NCBI GenBank assembly: GCA_949987565.1
Contig: OX465112.1
Location: 15,469,951-15,533,950 of the forward strand
Length of the DNA: 64,000 bases
Source: Luidia sarsii
Lineage: Eukaryota > Echinodermata > Asteroidea > Paxillosida > Luidiidae
Reading direction: 5' to 3'
The translations under genes and the position numbers were made by a program. Of this stretch, positions 45,005 to 56,344 are shown piece after piece. How positions within the stretch are numbered: the first letter of the stretch is position 1; each line of letters begins with the position of its first letter. The notes below the pieces were generated by a model. The model saw only the letters and a program-made list of their open reading frames with translations, did no database searches and had not been told where the DNA came from.

Positions 45005-45735
45005 GCTGAGGCCCCCAACCCTTCTCCCTTCTCCCTACCACAGGACAACCCCAACCCCCTTTCCCCTCGCCTGATGACATCGCACTCTGATGACATCACA
45101 GTGATGTCATTTATCCCCCTTACCTTGCAGTAAGAGACAACAGAGGAGATTCTCTTAATAATGAGAGAGGTTGATGGTGATATCTTGTTGACTTGTATCG
45201 TATGGATTTTCCTTAAGGATTTTCCTTACAGTTCTCCAAGAAAACCCCGTAAGATATTAAAGTACAGTATCAAGTCACCTTGTAGAGCTCAAAATTACCC
45301 AAGCGACAGTTAACATGAACCTGGAAAGTTGGAATTGTCTCAAATATTCCTAATGTCATGCAATCAGCAAATAACATTTTTCACAAAAACGTTTGATTTA
45401 CGCGATCCAGTGTATTATTTTTATAATGCAAGACCAAAGTAAATTTCATTGGAACCTCTTAATGGTTTCAACTTTAAAATGAGCCCTGTCCCTTTTCTAA
45501 GATATATTCAGCCTGCAGTCCGACTGAGTCAGCATAAAAAGCACGATATCTGCTATGTGCAAGTACTGACAGACAATGCCTTGTTTTGTCTGACCAGGCA
45601 GTCGGGCACAGCGCAGTGTTCAGTACACTACACGTTAGGTTTGGCAAAACCTCCTTGAATCAGCTTTGAAATCATACGCTTTTCATACACTTTTCTTTAA
45701 ATTTCAGTCTGTATGAAGAAGCCTCTGAATTGGTT

Positions 45736-47275
45736 TATAATTGTATACACAAATTTTCTTTCTTCCAAAGTTTTTTTTTGCCAGTTTTTCAACGTTCAAT
45801 GTTCAAAAGTTCCTAGTTAGTTTTTCCTTTATTTGTTGGACTTGAATTGAATTTTCTTTTTATTTGGCCTCATGTTAGGTTGTGAATACTGAGCTCTATA
45901 AATCTCAATATTAAAATAACTCTTTATTTTGGTGTGGGTTTTCAGTTTTCAACTGGAAGATTTCTTTTCTTCTATTTTTGACCTTTCTAGATTTTTGTTT
46001 CTCTTTTCCACTGCTTGAAGTCTAGAAAAACGATTTTAGCTATTTATTTTTGGAAGAAGAAATATGAATATGCCATTTAGAGAGAGTCCATTCTCTTTTT
46101 TGCCAAAGAATTATGAAATCTTGGCAAGAGTGGAGATGCTTTGAAAACATTTTTTAATCATTTGTTTAATTGTTTGATTTGGTTCAAACTCTGAAAGTTG
46201 GGAAATGGTCACAGTTTACAACTCATTAGACTCAGACCAAAATTGAAATATTAAAAACCGATGCGTAGTACAGCAATTATTCAGTAAATATGCATTGTAC
46301 ATTTTTGTTATGATAATTATTGCCTTCCTCCTTAAAAAAATTATCATCTTTCAAATTAACTCAATAAAATCAGGTTGATCTTGTGAGAAAAGACTTTTAC
46401 AAAGGTTTTTATGTAAACAATACTCAATAGCAGCTCATAGGAAAAAGATTTTATAATGGACTGGGCGTATGCAGTGAAATATCAATACATTTTGCTATAT
46501 ATAGTTATAATTGTATAAACAAATTTTCTTTCTTCAGAAGTTTTTTGGCCAGTTTTTCAACGTTCAATGTTCAAAAGTTCCTAGTAATTTTTTTCCCTTT
46601 ATTTTTTTAACTTAAATTGATTTTTTTTGGGGGGGGCTTGTGTTAGGTTGTGAATACAGAGCTCTATATATCTCAATATTAAAATAACTCTTTATTTTGG
46701 TGTGGGTTTTCAGTTTTCAACTGGAAGATTTCTTTTCTTCTATTTTTGACCTTTCTGGTTTTTTGTTTCTCTTTTCCACTGCTTGAAGTCTAGAAAAACG
46801 ATTTTAGCTATTTATTTTTGGAAGAAGAAATAATTATGAATATGCCGAGTAGAGAGAGTCCACTCTCTTTTTTGCCAAAGAATTATGAAATCTTGGCAAG
46901 TGTGGAGATGCTTTAAAATCATTTTCAATCATTTGTTTAATTGTTTGATTTGGTTCAAACTGAAAGTGGGGAAATGGTAACAGTTTACAACTCACTCATT
47001 ACGCTCAGACCAAAATTGAAATATGAAAAACCGATGCGTATTACAGCAATTTGTTTGATAATTATTCAGTAAACAAGCATTGTGCATTTTTGTTATGATA
47101 ATTATTGCCTTCCTCCGTAAAAAAATATCATCTTTCAAATTAGTAAACTCAATAAAATCAGGTTGATCTTGTGAGAAAAGACTTTTACAAAGGTTTTTAT
47201 GTAAACAATAGCAGCTCATAGGAAAAAGATTTTATAATGGACTGGGCGTATTCAGTGAAATATCAATAAATTTTG
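45736..47275. repeat. ~770-bp tandem duplication downstream of PRADC1
   Basis: Copy 1 about 45736-46504, copy 2 about 46505-47275, direct and highly similar, differing by small indels and scattered substitutions. Shared landmarks are TTCAACGTTCAATGTTCAAA, TTTTCAACTGGAAGATTTC, GAAAAACGATTTTAGCTATT and GACTGGGCGTAT. Each copy has an AATAAA. The AT-rich content suggests 3' UTR or intergenic DNA. Confidence 0.9.
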
Positions 47276-47289
47276 CTATACCTTTGACA

Positions 47290-49225
47290 AATAAAAATAT
47301 GATTTTTACACGATTCCTTTTGATGTCTTGTCCTGGCAGAATGTTTTTTTATGAGATATTGGTGCGATGGTAAGCTGTTTACTGGAGAAGTCGATTATTA
47401 GAGATCTTTACTTTTAGTGCGCAACTCACTCCTGGACGCAAAAGACGCAGTTGGCTGACCTGTGTTTATCGCGCGGTGGCGCCCTCGACTTTATTTGTTT
47501 TCGTGCCTTAGTAATGGCCGCTTAGGCTCGGGCTCAGGCTTCGGTCACGTTTATCTTACCCGTTATTATATCACCATGATATCACAAGCATCTAGAAACA
47601 AGCGTCTGGCTCCAGCCTTGGAACAATCACTCTGTACGTATCAAGCCAACAAACCTTCGGAAACAAACCACAACCTGGATTTTCAGGTTTTGTCAGTACG
47701 GAGACGAAGCCTGAGCCCGCGAGCCTAGCTAAGCCTTCATTTCGTAAACGGCCTAGTAAAAGTATGACTGGAGGCACTGCATGGCTTGTCAAACTAGAGA
47801 AACAAAAACATGGGTCGAATGATCTTGGCACCAGTCTTTGGGTCTCGGTGTTTGCGACAGTTTTTTTAATCAGAGTAATGTACGTACAGTAAAATGCAAC
47901 TATTATTGCAAACCACTACTGACTAAATTAAACAACCAAACTGCAAATTTGTGCAAAGATAAAAAAAATAAAAAAGGACCTTTCTCAAAGCACAGAGCAA
48001 TTCGAGGAAGAGTGTCTGATCGAAACCTTTTGATAAGTACTTATAATTCCAAAGAATAAGCATCAATTCGACTTGGTTCCATTCGACACTCATGCGCGTT
48101 GCTCAATGGGTTACTGCATTGTGCAGCATGCAAACCATTCAGTATCACCGGTTCCTATACAATCCAGCTGGAACGATCAGATCTGTACCATAGCAACGCA
48201 CACTCCAAACTGAACACCGACTCGAATAAAATAGACCACGGATCGAGCTATAGCTCCATGAATAGACCCAGCCTGGATAGCTATAGGTTATTGTCACCGG
48301 TGCGATAAAAAAAAAAACCCGCGATAAAATTATGAGGCCGGGGCGATCACAACGATATGCACAGTCAACGCCAACCAATTGCAGCGCGCGACATCTATAC
48401 AAAATCTTGGGTCAACCATGGAGGAATTTTTTTCCACGGGTCAACACTCGAGAACACTCTGGATATACTAAATTCTATACTGCCACTACGTACTGGCATG
48501 GAGGTAATACTTTTGCCTAGTGTTGGTAAATCAAACGCGGCCTACGTCGTGGTATCTACTTAACCTTTGTCTTCCTCCGGGAAAAAAAACCTATAAACTC
48601 ACATCAAACGATTAGTTTTCAGCCACCATTAGTAAAAACATAAATCCAAGCGAAAGAAAAAAGAAAAAAAAACACTCAAAAGTAAACTTGTGTCAAGTTG
48701 TCAAGTGAACACTTCGTTGACGGTATTTGTGTAGATAACTACAAAATGCAGGTTAGGCAAATTGAATCTAATTTCCAGGTGCAGTGTTTTGTCTGTGGTC
48801 AGATCGGCTCCCCTCTCAAGTGTTTTGACAACAAACCCTCAACAATCTGGTTCAATGGTCTGAATTACCTTTTCGTTATCAGGGTGCGAAATGTTCGATG
48901 GGGCGCGGTGAGCGCGGGGTGGTGAGGTTAGGGGGGGGGCGACGTGGCTGTGGCTGGTGCAGAGGTAGTTGACCCAGGGGTCAGGACTAATGAATTCACG
49001 GCGTGGGTTCCGTAAAGAGCGAGCGATCGTTTCGAAAGAGAGACAAATAAGAATTGACGGAGGGGGTAAGTTTCAACTCAGTGGAGGTAAACAGCAACAT
49101 TCAGCGGTGAAATTGCCATCTACGGGTCCGGTTTATTGCCTTCAACCTCGGTACGCAGCCGAACAGTAGTGAGCAAGCCTCGCACCTCTTTGAAGATCCG
49201 ACAACGAACCTACCTCTGCCTCACA
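47290..49225. other. intergenic, no gene recognised
   Basis: I see no exon-like structure with homology here. Open frames at 47462-47728 and 48332-48563 look unremarkable. The final 300 bp may be the promoter and 5' UTR of the gene that starts at 49226. Confidence 0.4.
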
Positions 49226-49410
49226 ATGGAACCGTCCAATAGGCCTCGACCTCCAGATGCTTATCGCATGCCGTTCGAAAACAAGACGCGGTCAAACTTT
49301 GCCCAGCGGGTCTGTTTTTCTCAGCCCCCAAATAAACATGGTCCAAAAGACTGCCATTGGGGTCTGATGATAATGCAATCGAAGTTTTACGCGCTCTTGT
49401 ATTTATGGAG
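49226..49410 (+). CDS. candidate exon 1 of the unrecognised gene
   Basis: 185 nt from ATG, encoding MEPSNRPRPPDAYRMPFENK and ending KFYALLYLW before a GTAGGT donor in phase 2. Support is only the frame, the donor and the phase match to the next exon. Confidence 0.4.
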
Positions 49411-51259
49411 GTAGGTTTATTTGTTCAAATCACGTCCACGCTCGCTTACAGCCGCAACCGTCGATGAGGGGGAAAAGGGGTGGTGACAAGTGATTTCTTT
49501 TGACCATGGAGATGTGGAGATGTTTAGATAACTGGGAATTTTCAACGTTTTTGTGAGTTTTATAACATCGAGTTTCGCTGCTGTACGTTGTGTAAGGTGG
49601 AGGATCGTGACGGTCGACCTGCGGTCCAGGTTCCGAGGGGGAGATCAGGGACTCATGTTCCCCCTGAAGACAGCGGGCAGCCTGAGGAGCCTCCTGGCGC
49701 AGAACACGTTCGACGAGGTGCAGTATCTCCGCCAGACCCGTGCCATCCAGCGCGAGCGCCGCGCGGCGGCCGTCACCCTGGGCTGCAGACGGCGTCGCTT
49801 CCTCCAGAGGCGCGGTGAGCTCGCGGCCGCCCGTCGCGGGTCGTCCGAGGCAGCAAAGATGATGCAGTCGGAGACGGAGCGGACGCCGACGGCGCGAACT
49901 GGGAGACCGGCAGTCGCGGCGGACCTGGAGCGGGTCGGGCACCGGACCCTGTCCGCCGTGGCCGAGAGACCGAGAGACGAGGAGGACGAGAGGGAGGACT
50001 CCCACGTACAGGCCGATCTTGGCGAGCCACGTCGAAGCAGTCACCGCGATCCGAGGCGTGCAGAGGCAAGGTGCCCGGGAAAGGCGCCCGAACCACCACC
50101 AGGTACCGGTACCGGAAAGGCGAGAGCCAAGCACCCGGGCCATTCGGGGAAGAGGCACCGTCACTACGCGGTGGTGACGACCATGACGCCCACGGTGTCC
50201 GACTCCACCCGGCCCGGCGCTCATCATCAATCCAGCAGACGACTGGACAAGAATCACCCCGCCACTCACGAGCCACGGCCCATAAGACGCGGTTCTACAC
50301 CACGCTCTGCGCTGGGACGCTCCACCGGGACGGACGGCCACTCGGACAAGGTGACCAAAGCGACCGTGAAACGCGGCCAAGAGGAGAGAGGCACCACCGT
50401 GACGGACGCCCGCAGTCGCCGAAGCAGTAAGTCTGCCAAGCGGCCTGCCTCCGTCCAACGCCTGGACGGTGCCGACCCCGCCACGAGAGCCCGATCGCCT
50501 TCTCGATCGACGACTGCCACAACGACGCTCCTGTCCGAGTCGTCGACGTGTCTGACAAAGCGATTGCGCGGCATGACGGTGGGACCCACGGAGCATCTGG
50601 ATTCGTCCCGTCTCCGTCAGGTTTACGACGTTCAAATCGGGCGGCGACATCAGGACTCATCAGCGGTGACGACGACAACGACAGAGGGGGAGACGGCCCG
50701 CCTGGCGAGCACCCAGCGTCGGATTCGGGAGTTCCTGGAGCGGGCCAGCTCCGTGTCCACCTACAGCAGCGATGACGCCTCCGAGATGGCCTCCGTCTCC
50801 GGCGGCGGCGAGATCCTGGCCGCCGGCTCGGCCGCGGCCGCCATGCGGCGCTGTCTGGACCGACGCCACAGCGTCCGCAATCGCGTCTACGCCCTGGAGC
50901 CGTCGCCCAGGCTCCGCAAGCGAAGCCTGAGCGGCGGGGACGCCGCGGCCGGGCCCGAGCAGGGCGAGGCTCAGACCGGGCAGCTGACGGCCGAGGGCGA
51001 CCAGCCCAGGCCGGACAAGCTCCGCCTGCCGCCCCTCTCCCTGCCGCCCCTGCACGCCAACGTGCCCGCCAAACTGTTGCCCGGCGGCCACGGTGGGACC
51101 GACCAGCGGAGCCACCACCACCACCACAACCACCACCACAGCCACCACCATCACCACAAGCACGCCGAGCACAGACGGGAGGCCGGTCGTTTTCTGACGG
51201 CCGAGGAGTGGGAGGACTTGAAGCACTGTCGATACCTGAGGCACAAGTCCATTCCGTAG
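49226..51259 (+). CDS. unrecognised GC-rich gene, predicted two exons, His-rich C-terminal region
   Basis: I do not recognise this protein. The proposed model joins 49226-49410 to 49597-51259 (GAG-GTAGGT donor, TGTAAG acceptor, matching phase) and gives about 615 residues. Visible features are a basic N-terminal region with LKTAGSLRSLLAQNTFDEVQ and RQTRAIQRERRAA; long Arg/Ser/Thr-rich disordered stretches; RRIREFLERASSVSTYSSDD; an alanine run; RHSVRNRVYALEPSPRLRKR; a histidine tract (about 18 His in 25 residues, 51113-51160); and an acidic-basic end FLTAEEWEDLKHCRYLRHKS. GC is far above the flanks and third codon positions are mostly G or C, supporting real coding. An AATAAA follows at about 51732. 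If the intron is wrong, translation could start at ATG 49655 (534 residues). Confidence 0.6.
49597..51259 (+). CDS. main exon of the unrecognised gene
   Basis: 1,663 nt open to TAG at 51257-51259. The frame stays open upstream to 49553, and the upstream residues (VTVDLRSRFRGGDQGL) look coding. The long antisense frame at 49430-50650 is a by-product of GC-rich codons. Confidence 0.65.
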
Positions 51260-51269
51260 GGCACAATAG

Positions 51270-53725
51270 CGCATCGGTCCGAGATCCCATACTTTACTTG
51301 ATAGTGATACGACTCATTGCCCCCCAAAAAAATCGCTCAACTTTTGGTTGAGATTTTAAGGATTTCATGGTGAGAGTATAGCAGAATGAATGATAGGTTT
51401 GCTTTGCGGTAAAACCATGGAATGTATGTGTGGTTCTGAAAAGAACCGGAGGAACTCGACGTTTCGAACAGTATGCTCTGTTCGTTCTTTACTTTTCAGG
51501 AGACTGGACTTTGGGTTCGTATTGGAGAACCGGTTCTGGTTGTATTTCCTCGAGAAAGACCTTCGATCGAATAGACACACAATATTACACCGAGTTTCAA
51601 TACATTCTGTGATATCTGTCTATAATCAGGTGACTCTACAATTGGTGAATTTTTCAATCACAGAGACCGGACTTGACATTAATTTTTGAATGTTCAAAAA
51701 AATATGAGTAGTCTTATTTGAATTCGCTAAAATAAAAGAGGGCAGTCTAGTCGGCAGCTGAAAATTATGGAAACAGTTTCCATCTTATCTTAGAAATTAA
51801 CTTTTCAAACTCACTTTGAAAAAAATTGCAATGACTGAGCTAGAAAGAATGGATTAACCTTTTCGATTAAATGTCAGAAAAATAATGGCATACTTGTACA
51901 TGGAATATTGGTGTATGTTTGCGAACTGAACTAATTTTATTCTATAAAGCATCTTAGATGAACCCCAGGCTTGTTGATTCACGATATAGTAAATACTTAT
52001 GTAAACCTGAATTCAGTTTCGTCCTGATGAGAAAGTTATATTATGCAATCACAATTATTGTAGTAGAATAATAATCCCCTTGTACAGCTAAACGGATAGC
52101 TTGACTTGTAAAGTTTGTTAGTATAGTTCGTGTTCTACTTTCAGTTTCACCAGCCGATAGAAGATTAGGTAAGAAACTACATGCCGAAGTAACGTACTTC
52201 ATAGCATTGTTAACCCTTGACCTCTAACTAGTAAGCGTATCCTAGAGGCTAGGTTTCTAACGGTGTAAGGTCGCCGGTGTCGGCGAGAGGTATCGCAGCC
52301 AGACTAATGAAGCTCAATTTGGGGAAACAAACCTACACGATTCAATGGAACCAACGTACATGAGTAATGTGCTCAAGATCGTGGCAAGTAGTGACCCACC
52401 CCGTGTCGTGGTCACTCATTATGTGACCCCACTGGTTGTTTCCCCGAACCGAGCTTCATTAGTCTGACGCTCTATGGTCTGACTGCATCATACAGCAGAG
52501 CACTATTATCAGCTATCACCGTTACCACCATTGGTTCGTATAATAATTCACAGTATGTGGCCACTAAAATCCACATAAACTGGATGACCGTTTGCTTTGT
52601 TCAATGCACGTTGCACAAGCGACTGAAGGTCAGTATGGTCGCCGTGTTTGCACTCGCACTCGGCCGCTGTGCACTGTACTGTATTATTTTGAACGAGGAC
52701 ACTGGCAGACCCTGGGAACAAGGTAGACTATTGTACTGCGAGTACTAAGATGGCGGGCGGTGGTTTCACTCTTTCCAATTAGGGTTAGGCCTATCCCCAG
52801 TATCCAAGATATGATTGCTCATAAAAACGAGTATATTCTCCAAATCCGAAGCCAAAATCCTCTGTTTATGTGTAACAACCCAACAGATGTAACAAACAAA
52901 TGAAACAAGGGCTGGAAGTGAGAATTTAAAAGACCCATTGTTTTTCATAGTCTCCTTTATAAGTAAATGATTAAACAGTCTTCTATCAACGCTTGACTTC
53001 ACGGTTACATTGATTTATACGTTTTACTTTCACCAGCCGACAGAGGATTAGGTATGCACCACATGCTGAACGTATTTCATCGAATTGTTAGCCCTTGACC
53101 TCTAACTGGTAAGTGTACCCTAGTAGAGGCTAGGTCACAAACGGTGTAAGGTCTCCTGTATCAGCGAGAGATATTGCAGTCATACCAATGAAGCTCAGTT
53201 CGGGGAAAGTTGGGCCGTGTCCGAAACGGGCTTCCAGAGCTATACAGCTAGGGCTTTTTTCCCCCACAAGGCCCCGCCTCCCAATTTACTACCAATGGAG
53301 ATAAGTCGGGCGCTTAGCAACGCCAACGCTTCGTTTCGTCCAATCGGATCCCAGATCATTGCATTATTTTCTTCGGGAGGTTTGAACATGGAGCTCTAAA
53401 AAATAGCTCCATGGTTTGATGGAACCTCGTTTGTCCTGCCAGGTGTAGCAACCACGCACGTATCAATTTTAAAAGCAGCGAGCGTCCGAGAATGACTCCA
53501 TCTCACCCCAGCGTGATATCCCTGCCGAATGTCAAGGCACCGAGCTGAGAAATCATCAAGTTCGTGTGAGACTTGGCAGCAGCGCTCAATAACAATTGTG
53601 TTCGTCACCCGCGGTGCAGTTTAACCAATGGGGTATAATACCTCCTTGGTTTAACATTGTCCAACGTTATCCCAACAGCGCCAGTTTATTGAAATGCGGG
53701 TCTCCGCCCAATGGAGGAATATTCG
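51270..53725. other. intergenic with a ~190-bp duplicated segment
   Basis: Segments 52139-52335 and 53030-53215 are direct, diverged copies sharing CACCAGCCGA, CCCTTGACCTCTAACT, GGTGTAAGGTC and AATGAAGCTCA. No gene recognised. A word AAGATGGCGGGCGG at 52749 resembles a YY1 site but no supported transcript starts there. Confidence 0.55.
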
Positions 53726-53730
53726 TCCAT

Positions 53731-54486
53731 GATACAACATTGGGAAGATCGGAAAACATCAATGTCCACCGATTTCCTTCTAATTTGCACAGTTTGTAGA
53801 TGATCGTGATAGAATCCTCATGTTGAAATCTTACGGTCTGGGGTGCTGTACCTCCCTAGAAATTTTCACTCAAACATCGACAAATAGTTTTTATCTCGCG
53901 AGATAAAAACTCAATTTTTAGTACGATTCGTTAAGAAATGTGACCCGGCACAGCATAATGAGGAATAACCCCCACTTTTGAGATTTTGAGATTTTCTAAT
54001 GATGTGAAAGCGTATACCATTAGCTTTCAAAATGATATCAACATTATTTCCGTGTGAACTTTGTTGTAAATAGTACAAGGGGACTTCGCTCGTTCATTTG
54101 GCACCAGACACAATATAGCAGCGCCATTCTAACTCCTCGAAAGCCGGCCATTCAAAAAGGCAGGAACTTTACATTTTCATGAAAACAGTAAACAAACACT
54201 CCCCCAAATCCTCGTTTTTTCAACATTTAGAGACGGATTTCGGAAAAATCCTTTGTTCAAAATATCCTCCAATACATTAACTTTCCGAAAATACACAAAA
54301 AAAGTGTTTTTTATCAAATTGAGAAGATACTTTGACTTCAGACGTTGTTTACTCGAATAGTGTTTTAGTGGGATATTCCTCATGTCGCTGTGCCGGGTCA
54401 CAAATGCTGCCCCAACAGACAAGCCAACGACAGTTTCGAATAACATTGTAAACCCTACCTTTACCGATTAATATTGCATTGGGCCT
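53731..54486. mobile_element. second copy of the TTAA-target element, interrupted by another element
   Basis: The left end GATACAACATTGGGAAGATC and right end ATTGCATTGGGCCT-TTAA match the element at 17419-18554 in the opposite orientation. The conserved flank TTGCACAGTTTGTAGATGAT corresponds to the complement near 18480. The outermost AGGCCC of the left end is missing. A 464-bp TGTGACCCGGCACA element (53939-54402) is inserted within it. Confidence 0.7.
53939..54402. mobile_element. TGTGACCCGGCACA inverted-repeat element, long form
   Basis: 464 bp with TGTGACCCGGCACAGCATAA at the left and GTCGCTGTGCCGGGTCACA at the right. It contains the roughly 200-bp interior that the copy at 34088-34340 lacks. 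Both copies are flanked by AAAT on each side of GTGACC/GGTCAC, which may be a target preference or a 4-bp duplication. Confidence 0.8.
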
Positions 54487-54489
54487 TTA

Positions 54490-55620
54490 ACATGGGTGTC
54501 AGAACAATATAAGTGCCACTAATTTCCCGCGAGATTCGACCAAGCATTGAGCGAATCTTTTGAACTCGGCCGAAGTCAATAACCGAGTACCTTCTGTAAC
54601 GCGCAACCCCCACTGGCGAAGTTCTCGGATGTCACCAGGAACGATGTGAATGCAGTAAAGTTCGGGTCGGATTATCGGTCAGCGCCATTCGATATGAAAA
54701 TAACAATGACTCTACGGAGTACTTGAAAGGACACACCCGGGCCTTAAATGTAAAAATAAATCTCCCCGTGCAATAATTATGCACCTCGTGTTCTCATTCG
54801 GAACTTTTTCGTCTTCCGTAGACATTCCTTTGGCTACGCCACAGTTTATCCAGTGTGTATTTACAACGAGCAAATCGGTCATAAACATGCAACAGGCTGA
54901 CTGAAAGATTCATGAACGTTTTAGATACAACATCAAAAGGGTTTTACTGGAACCATAACAGGCAGCTAACATCCAATCACTTTGATTTTAGCCCAAGGGA
55001 ATTACAAAATGGAAGCCGACTCTCTGGAATTCTTTCCGTGACGATTGAAATTTGGTGGAAATCGGGCCCTCCCCCATTTGAAAGAGCGGTTGTAAATGTT
55101 TCGAATGCAGTTGAATGTACACGTGTGTCAAAGCCAAACGAAGTCGACAGAGGAATTTGAACCCATGACCAGACGATCGACGCCACTTGAAAGTACTGTA
55201 AGTGGTTTCACCTCGGTCGGGTGTATTTATTTATTTTATACAGTACACGTAGCATGCTTCGAATGACAGAGTGACAAAAAACAGACTCGCAGTTGAGCCT
55301 TCGTAATTCCGGTGGTCCAAAGAGGGCGCTCTTTCGGTCCAAACCATTGATCTCCATTATTATGGAGATCAATGGTCCAAACTCGACTACCAGTAACAGC
55401 GCACGCGCGGCAAGTTTGCATTGGATGTAAATTGTAAGCGCTGTTCAAAAACGTCAATTTGAAATCGTAAATTGGCCATAATTTTGGCGAGACCAATGCC
55501 GACTGCCGTCGCGTATGCCCGAGCCAATTGGTCACGCCCGTCGGTTGACAGGAAAACACAGGAACGGTAAAACGTTCACAAAGTACGAATCATTTTGTTC
55601 AAACTCGATTGGCCGTCAAG
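54490..55620. other. intergenic, nothing recognised
   Basis: A 12-bp palindrome-like arm pair, CATTGATCTCCATTATTATG and its complement, lies at about 55345-55372. No exon or repeat family recognised otherwise. Confidence 0.5.
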
Positions 55621-55625
55621 ATGAA

Positions 55626-55809
55626 CGTAGTGGCTGTTGTTACGGCAGTCGTCCGTGTGGTTCCCTGACTTGATTGTATTTCGTCAGCATTGCAGGCTGG
55701 TTGAACCAGTCTATTAGCTGATAGTCTGGTTCCAAGAGCTAAACATCCTGACAAATAATGTGAAGTCAGGGAACCACACGGACGACTGCCGTAACAACAG
55801 GCCACTGCG
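55626..55809. mobile_element. Mutator-like MITE, copy 2
   Basis: 184 bp, opposite orientation to copy 1 at 7126-7308. Terminal inverted repeats of about 45 bp. The exact 9-bp target duplication is CAAGATGAA at 55617-55625 and 55810-55818. One difference (CGTAGTGG instead of CGCAGTGG) lies in the left end and one extra G near the right end. Confidence 0.85.
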
Positions 55810-56199
55810 CAAGATGAACCTCAAGATTTTGCCATAAGAATTATGATATAGGGCCGCCCTACACTGATTCCAAACTCACCTATTACTGCTCACATTGATG
55901 GCCTTATTGAAGAACGCCGGCACAATCTTGCGGAGAGCAGGCTGGTTAAGAATTTGAAAGGAAATTCTACGGCCAAACGACACCGCGAGTACACCAAGTT
56001 TCAACGCTCAATGACGTAATCGGGTCATGCCGAAGTTGCTGATTGGACCCTGATTGGATAAGAAAATAGTGACGTTTTCTCTTCCAAATCCCTTTGGGGT
56101 TGAACGTGGTAATATGTGACTCCTATTGGTTACTTCAGTGACAACTCTTTTCACAAATGGGAAAACAAAAAATAACAAACAGAATACACAAATCGGTAA

Positions 56200-56340
56200 T
56201 TATCTAAAAAAAAAAAAAAAAAAAAAAAAAATTGAGAAAGGTCCTGCTAGTATCGAAACGTCAGGCCCACTAAATTTTGAGATTTGCATTTTGGTAATTT
56301 TAGTCAGTAAGCAGTTTGCAAAATGTTTGTATATCAATTA
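56200..56340. repeat. poly-A tract plus GGGCCTGACGTTTCGATCC repeat (reverse)
   Basis: About 27 A residues (56204-56230), then AAAGGTCCTGCTAGTATCGA and TTTTAGTCAGTAAGCAGTTT. The same composite occurs at 26960-27064 in the opposite orientation. Confidence 0.75.
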
Positions 56341-56344
56341 AAAA

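Noticed and set aside
49430..50650. 406-codon antisense frame
   Set aside because: It overlaps the better-supported plus-strand coding exon; GC-rich codons leave the antisense frame open, and it has no coherent features.
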